Below are positions 61,145 through 64,000 of a stretch of DNA of 64,000 nt, piece after piece. Source of the stretch: Marasmitruncus massiliensis (GTDB lineage: Bacteria; Bacillota; Clostridia; Oscillospirales; Ruminococcaceae); NCBI RefSeq assembly GCF_900186535.1, contig NZ_FYDE01000005.1, positions 1,154,895 to 1,218,894 on the forward strand. The letters are read 5' to 3'. The notes below the pieces were generated by a model. That model had not been told where the DNA came from. It worked only from the letters and a program-made list of their open reading frames with translations, and ran no database searches. Within the stretch, counting starts at the first letter, position 1. The number at the start of each line of letters is the position of its first letter. Position numbers and translations under genes: made by a program.

Positions 61145-62893
61145 TTATTCTGCTTTGCAGTTGCTGACGGTTCCGGTGGAAGCGTCAATTTCCACCACGG
61201 TGGAGGATTTAAGAATCTGCGTTGCGTTTTCTACCGCAACGATCACAGGAATATCCAGTGTCATCCCGACAATGGCGGCATGGGAATTCATACCGGCGCT
61301 TTCGGTGACGATGCCGGACGCTTTCTTCAGGATCGGAAGCAGGTTGTTGGAGGTCTGGGGAATCACGAGGATATCGCCGTCCTCAAAATTCTTCAGCGCT
61401 TCCGCTTCTGTCTGAGCCACGCAGACCCGGCCCACGGCGGACTTTTTGTTGACGCCCTGCCCGGTCACAAGAATATTGCCCACCACATGCACTTTCAACA
61501 GATTGGTGGTGCCGTGGATGCCCAGCGGTACCCCGGCGGTGATCACCACAATATTGCCGTCCTCCACGTAGCCGGCTTCCTTTGCCCGCTGCACGGCATG
61601 AAGAAACAGATCATCGGTATTATCCTTAATCTCTGCTCTCAGCGGGATAACGCCCCAGGACAGCGCAAGCTGATAATAGGTGGAATCATTATGCGCACAG
61701 GCGATAATGGGAATGTCGGGGCGGTATTTGGAAATCATCCGGGCGGTGCTGCCCGACCAGGTGACGGTTATAATGGCGGATGCGCCGATATCGTATGCGG
61801 TGGTACAGGTAGCGTGCGAAATGGCGCTGGTGACGTCCGGCGTGCTGTCATCGGAGCGTTCCAGAAAACGGCGGCGATAATTGATATCCCGCTCGGTACG
61901 CTCCGCAATCTGTGCCATCGTTTTCACAGCTTCCACCGGGTAATCGCCGGCGGCGGTTTCGCCTGAGAGCATGACCGCACTGGTGCCGTCATAGATCGCA
62001 TTTGCGACGTCCGCGGTTTCGGCCCTTGTGGGGCGGGGTTTGTGGATCATGCTTTCCAGCATCTGGGTGGCGGTGATTACCATTTTGCCGGCCGCACAGC
62101 ATTTTTTAATCAGCAGCTTTTGCAGAACCGGCACATCTTCAAACGGAACTTCAACGCCCATATCGCCGCGGGCCACCATAATGCCGTCGGATACGCGCAG
62201 AATTTCGTCAATATTGGCGACGCCTTCCGCATTTTCAATTTTTGCGATAATACGGATCGTATGGTTTCCCTGTTCTTCCAACAGCTTGCGGATTTCCAGA
62301 ATATCGTTGGCGCAGCGTGTAAAGGAAGCGGCGATGAAATCAAAGCCGGTCTGCACGCCGAAAATAATGTCCGCGCGGTCTTTTTCGCTGATATATGGCA
62401 TGGACAGGCGAACGCCCGGCACATTAACGCCCTTGCGATCCGAAATCTTGCCGTCGTTGAGCACTTCGCAGACGATATTGGTTTTGCCGGTGCGCACAAC
62501 GCGCAACGCGATCGCGCCGTCATCCAGCAAAATGCTGTCGTCAGCTTTCACATCGGAAACGAGGCCGGGGAAATTGATTTGGACGCGGTTGGAATCCCCC
62601 TCGCAGTCAGCCGAGGTCAGGATAAACTGCTGGCCGGTTTGCAGCTGCGCGGAGCCGTCCTTGAACGTACAGAGACGGATTTCAGGCCCTTTGGTGTCCA
62701 GAAGGGTAGCGACCGGGAGACCCATTTTACGGCGAAGCCGGTCAACAATTTCAAACGTTTTTTTGTGGCTTTCATGTGTGCCGTGCGAGAAGTTAAATCT
62801 TGTCAGATCCATTCCGGCTTGAATCAGTTCGCGAATCGTTTCCTCACTGCCGGATGCGGGACCCAGTGTGCAGACAATCTTGGTTTTCCTCAT
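61145..62893 (-). CDS. pyk: Pyruvate kinase with C-terminal PEP-utilising domain
   Basis: A 582-residue enzyme, about 110 residues longer than the minimal form. Catalytic barrel: DLTRFNFSHGTHESH near 30, LDTKGPEIR near 64, ENAEGVANIDEI near 220 and MVARGDMGVEVP near 242. The C-terminal extension, about 480-582, contains VTESAGMNSHAAIVGM, the PEP-utiliser mobile domain with its His. It catalyses PEP + ADP to pyruvate + ATP. The extension is common in Bacilli and Clostridia. Confidence 0.96.
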   Translation of the reverse strand: MRKTKIVCTLGPASGSEETIRELIQAGMDLTRFNFSHGTHESHKKTFEIVDRLRRKMGLPVATLLDTKGPEIRLCTFKDGSAQLQTGQQFILTSADCEGDSNRVQINFPGLVSDVKADDSILLDDGAIALRVVRTGKTNIVCEVLNDGKISDRKGVNVPGVRLSMPYISEKDRADIIFGVQTGFDFIAASFTRCANDILEIRKLLEEQGNHTIRIIAKIENAEGVANIDEILRVSDGIMVARGDMGVEVPFEDVPVLQKLLIKKCCAAGKMVITATQMLESMIHKPRPTRAETADVANAIYDGTSAVMLSGETAAGDYPVEAVKTMAQIAERTERDINYRRRFLERSDDSTPDVTSAISHATCTTAYDIGASAIITVTWSGSTARMISKYRPDIPIIACAHNDSTYYQLALSWGVIPLRAEIKDNTDDLFLHAVQRAKEAGYVEDGNIVVITAGVPLGIHGTTNLLKVHVVGNILVTGQGVNKKSAVGRVCVAQTEAEALKNFEDGDILVIPQTSNNLLPILKKASGIVTESAGMNSHAAIVGMTLDIPVIVAVENATQILKSSTVVEIDASTGTVSNCKAE

Positions 62894-63116
62894 ACAGATA
62901 AAACCCCTTTTTCATGTCCCTGTATTTCTGAAAAGGCACCGCCGGATAGTTCGGAGCCGGAAAACAGGGCTTGTAGTCAAAGCATATAGTCAACAGGCAA
63001 GAATGACCTTTTTAAAGTATACCATCATTTTTGCGGGTGTCAAATTGGTTGGAATAAAATTCATAAAAATGTTAAACAATTGCCTTTTTTCATTTGGAAA
63101 AAATTTTAAAAACAGC

Positions 63117-63145
63117 TTGCATTCTTAAGAAACAAGTGATACCAT
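63117..63145 (+). promoter_or_regulatory. Promoter of the YtrA-type operon
   Basis: TTGCAT at 63117-63122 and TACCAT at 63140-63145, spacer 17. The 62894-63116 interval before it holds only AT-rich DNA and the pyk leader. Confidence 0.55.
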
Positions 63146-63150
63146 ATAGC

Positions 63151-63180
63151 TGTATTAACAAGACCAATACACATAATACA
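63151..63180 (+). promoter_or_regulatory. Inverted-repeat operator of the GntR regulator
   Basis: TGTATT (63151-63156) and AATACA (63166-63171) are exact inverted repeats with a 9-nt spacer; a second AATACA follows at 63175-63180. Position just after the -10 box implies autorepression. Confidence 0.6.
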
Positions 63181-63208
63181 TCGAATGTGATGGAAATGGG
63201 GTGAAACT

Positions 63209-63586
63209 GTGCTGCAACTGGATTTACAAAGCAGACAGCCAATTTATGAGCAGTTGATCCAAAAGCTTTCCGAAATGATATCCGCAGGGGCGATCAAGCC
63301 GGAAGAACAGCTCCCTTCCGTGAGGACGCTTGCAAGGGATCTGGGCATCAACCCCAATACCGTGCAAAAGGCCTACCAGGAACTGGAGCGCGGCGGGATT
63401 ATTTATTCAGTGGCGGGAAGAGGCAGTTTTATTGCACCGGGAAACCGCGCAAATGAAACACTTTGCCGTCAAAGCCTGATCAGGATCAGGGAAGCGGTAG
63501 CGGATGGCAGGCGGACAGGGCTTAGCCATCGGCAGGTGGAAGAAACAGTACGCTCAGTATATGAGGAGGGGACAAAACATGATTGA
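63209..63586 (+). CDS. GntR family regulator, YtrA subfamily
   Basis: A 125-residue regulator with an N-terminal winged helix-turn-helix (QPIYEQLIQKLSEMI near 10-24; LPSVRTLARDLGINPNTVQK near 40-59) and the short C-terminal arm of the YtrA group. Starts at GTG 63209 behind GGGGTGA. It overlaps the ABC ATPase gene by 8 nt, typical of autoregulated ytr-type operons responding to cell-wall stress. Confidence 0.9.
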   Translation: MLQLDLQSRQPIYEQLIQKLSEMISAGAIKPEEQLPSVRTLARDLGINPNTVQKAYQELERGGIIYSVAGRGSFIAPGNRANETLCRQSLIRIREAVADGRRTGLSHRQVEETVRSVYEEGTKHD

Positions 63587-64000
63587 GGCAAAATCGTTGG
63601 TGAAGTGCTTTGACGATTTTACGGCGCTGACAGCGCTGACCACCACCATTGACAAAAATTCGATTTACGGGCTGGTTGGAAGCAACGGTTCGGGAAAATC
63701 CACATTTCTGCGCCTTTTAGCCGGCGTTTATATGCCGGACGGCGGAACCATCACGTTGGACGGCCAGCCGGTTTTTGAAAACACGGCTGTCAAGGAACGC
63801 ATCTTTTTTGTGGCGGATGACCTGTTTTTTCTGCCGCAGTCCAATATGAATGATATGGCATCATTCTATAAAGGCATCTATCATAGCTTTTCGGAAGAGC
63901 GGTATGCCAGGCTCTGCACCATTTTCCCGCTGGACCCGAAAAAGAAGATCAACACCTTTTCCAAGGGAATGAAGCGGCAGGCGGCGCTGCTGATGGGGCT
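63579..64000 (+). CDS. ABC transporter ATP-binding protein (partial, runs off the window)
   Basis: The first 140 residues are inside. Walker A is GSNGSGKST near residue 34-42, followed by LLAGVYMPDGGTITLDGQP; the signature region reads TFSKGMKRQAALLMG, a degenerate LSGGQ. This pattern matches the YtrB-like ATPases of GntR-linked ABC exporters. The permease gene would follow beyond the window. Confidence 0.9.
   Translation, partial: MIEAKSLVKCFDDFTALTALTTTIDKNSIYGLVGSNGSGKSTFLRLLAGVYMPDGGTITLDGQPVFENTAVKERIFFVADDLFFLPQSNMNDMASFYKGIYHSFSEERYARLCTIFPLDPKKKINTFSKGMKRQAALLMG

Noticed and set aside
1-64000. tRNA, rRNA or insertion-sequence genes
   Set aside because: No cloverleaf, rRNA core or transposase reading frame was recognised in any gap or gene.

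Overview
The window reads as chromosome of an anaerobic, endospore-forming Clostridia member. An intact spoIIAA-spoIIAB-sigF operon, an orphan GerAB-type germination permease, Gram-positive cell-wall enzymes, a class B sortase and strong AGGAGG ribosome-binding sites all point that way. The mixed GC-rich coding DNA and AT-rich promoters suggest the Oscillospiraceae/Ruminococcaceae side of Clostridia; that placement is inference. No rRNA, tRNA, CRISPR array, transposase or integrase was seen.

Positions 1-29.4 kb hold a molybdenum-dependent purine (urate/xanthine) degradation locus. It contains the end of modA with modB and modC (molybdate uptake), ridA, an NCS2 xanthine/uracil permease, two YheO-type PAS regulators in convergent orientation, ssnA, ygfK, a hydantoinase/dihydropyrimidinase, a MocA-type Moco cytidylyltransferase, a fused [2Fe-2S]/molybdopterin xanthine dehydrogenase, ygeX, ygeY, ygeW and carbamate kinase arcC. 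The family set matches the E. coli ygeV-ygfO region and the purine-degradation clusters described in gut anaerobes. The expected logic is purine import, Mo-hydroxylase oxidation, ring opening, release of ammonia and carbamoyl phosphate, and ATP from carbamate kinase.

The locus is interrupted at 11.8-20.9 kb by a self-contained monosaccharide operon: a ChvE-type binding protein, a two-domain ATPase, a permease, a xylulokinase-like FGGY kinase, a DUF4867 protein, an L-fucose/L-arabinose-isomerase-family protein and a LacI-type regulator. Three copies of GTGCACGAGCAC lie at the operon promoter and a degenerate copy lies at the regulator's own promoter, so a closed regulatory circuit can be proposed from sequence alone.

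Positions 29.4-45.6 kb are a mosaic of single genes. They include a Nudix hydrolase, a metal-site-less HMA protein, a chemoreceptor, an EamA exporter, several secreted or membrane unknowns, bacteriohemerythrin, a YbaK editing protein, a FAD/Rieske oxidoreductase, a GH25 muramidase, TrmO, an orphan corrinoid protein, a G5-M23 peptidase and a large secreted transglutaminase-like protein with a poly-glycine linker. Most are separated by strong hairpin terminators. Positions 45.8-51.4 kb carry housekeeping and sporulation genes (valS, folC, spoIIA operon).

Positions 51.7-57.8 kb are more AT-rich and accessory: small unknowns, a NimA-like flavoprotein, a CPBP protease, an MBL-fold protein, GerAB, and a stand-alone holin/amidase lysis pair. 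Positions 57.8-64 kb hold guaA, a small secreted unknown, a DUF378 protein, a sortase B with a lipobox, pyk, and the start of a ytrA-type GntR/ABC operon.

The most unusual noncoding element is at 5389-5580: six perfect small hairpins packed into about 140 nt, flanked by a 14-nt direct repeat that contains a -10 box, immediately upstream of the ssnA leader.
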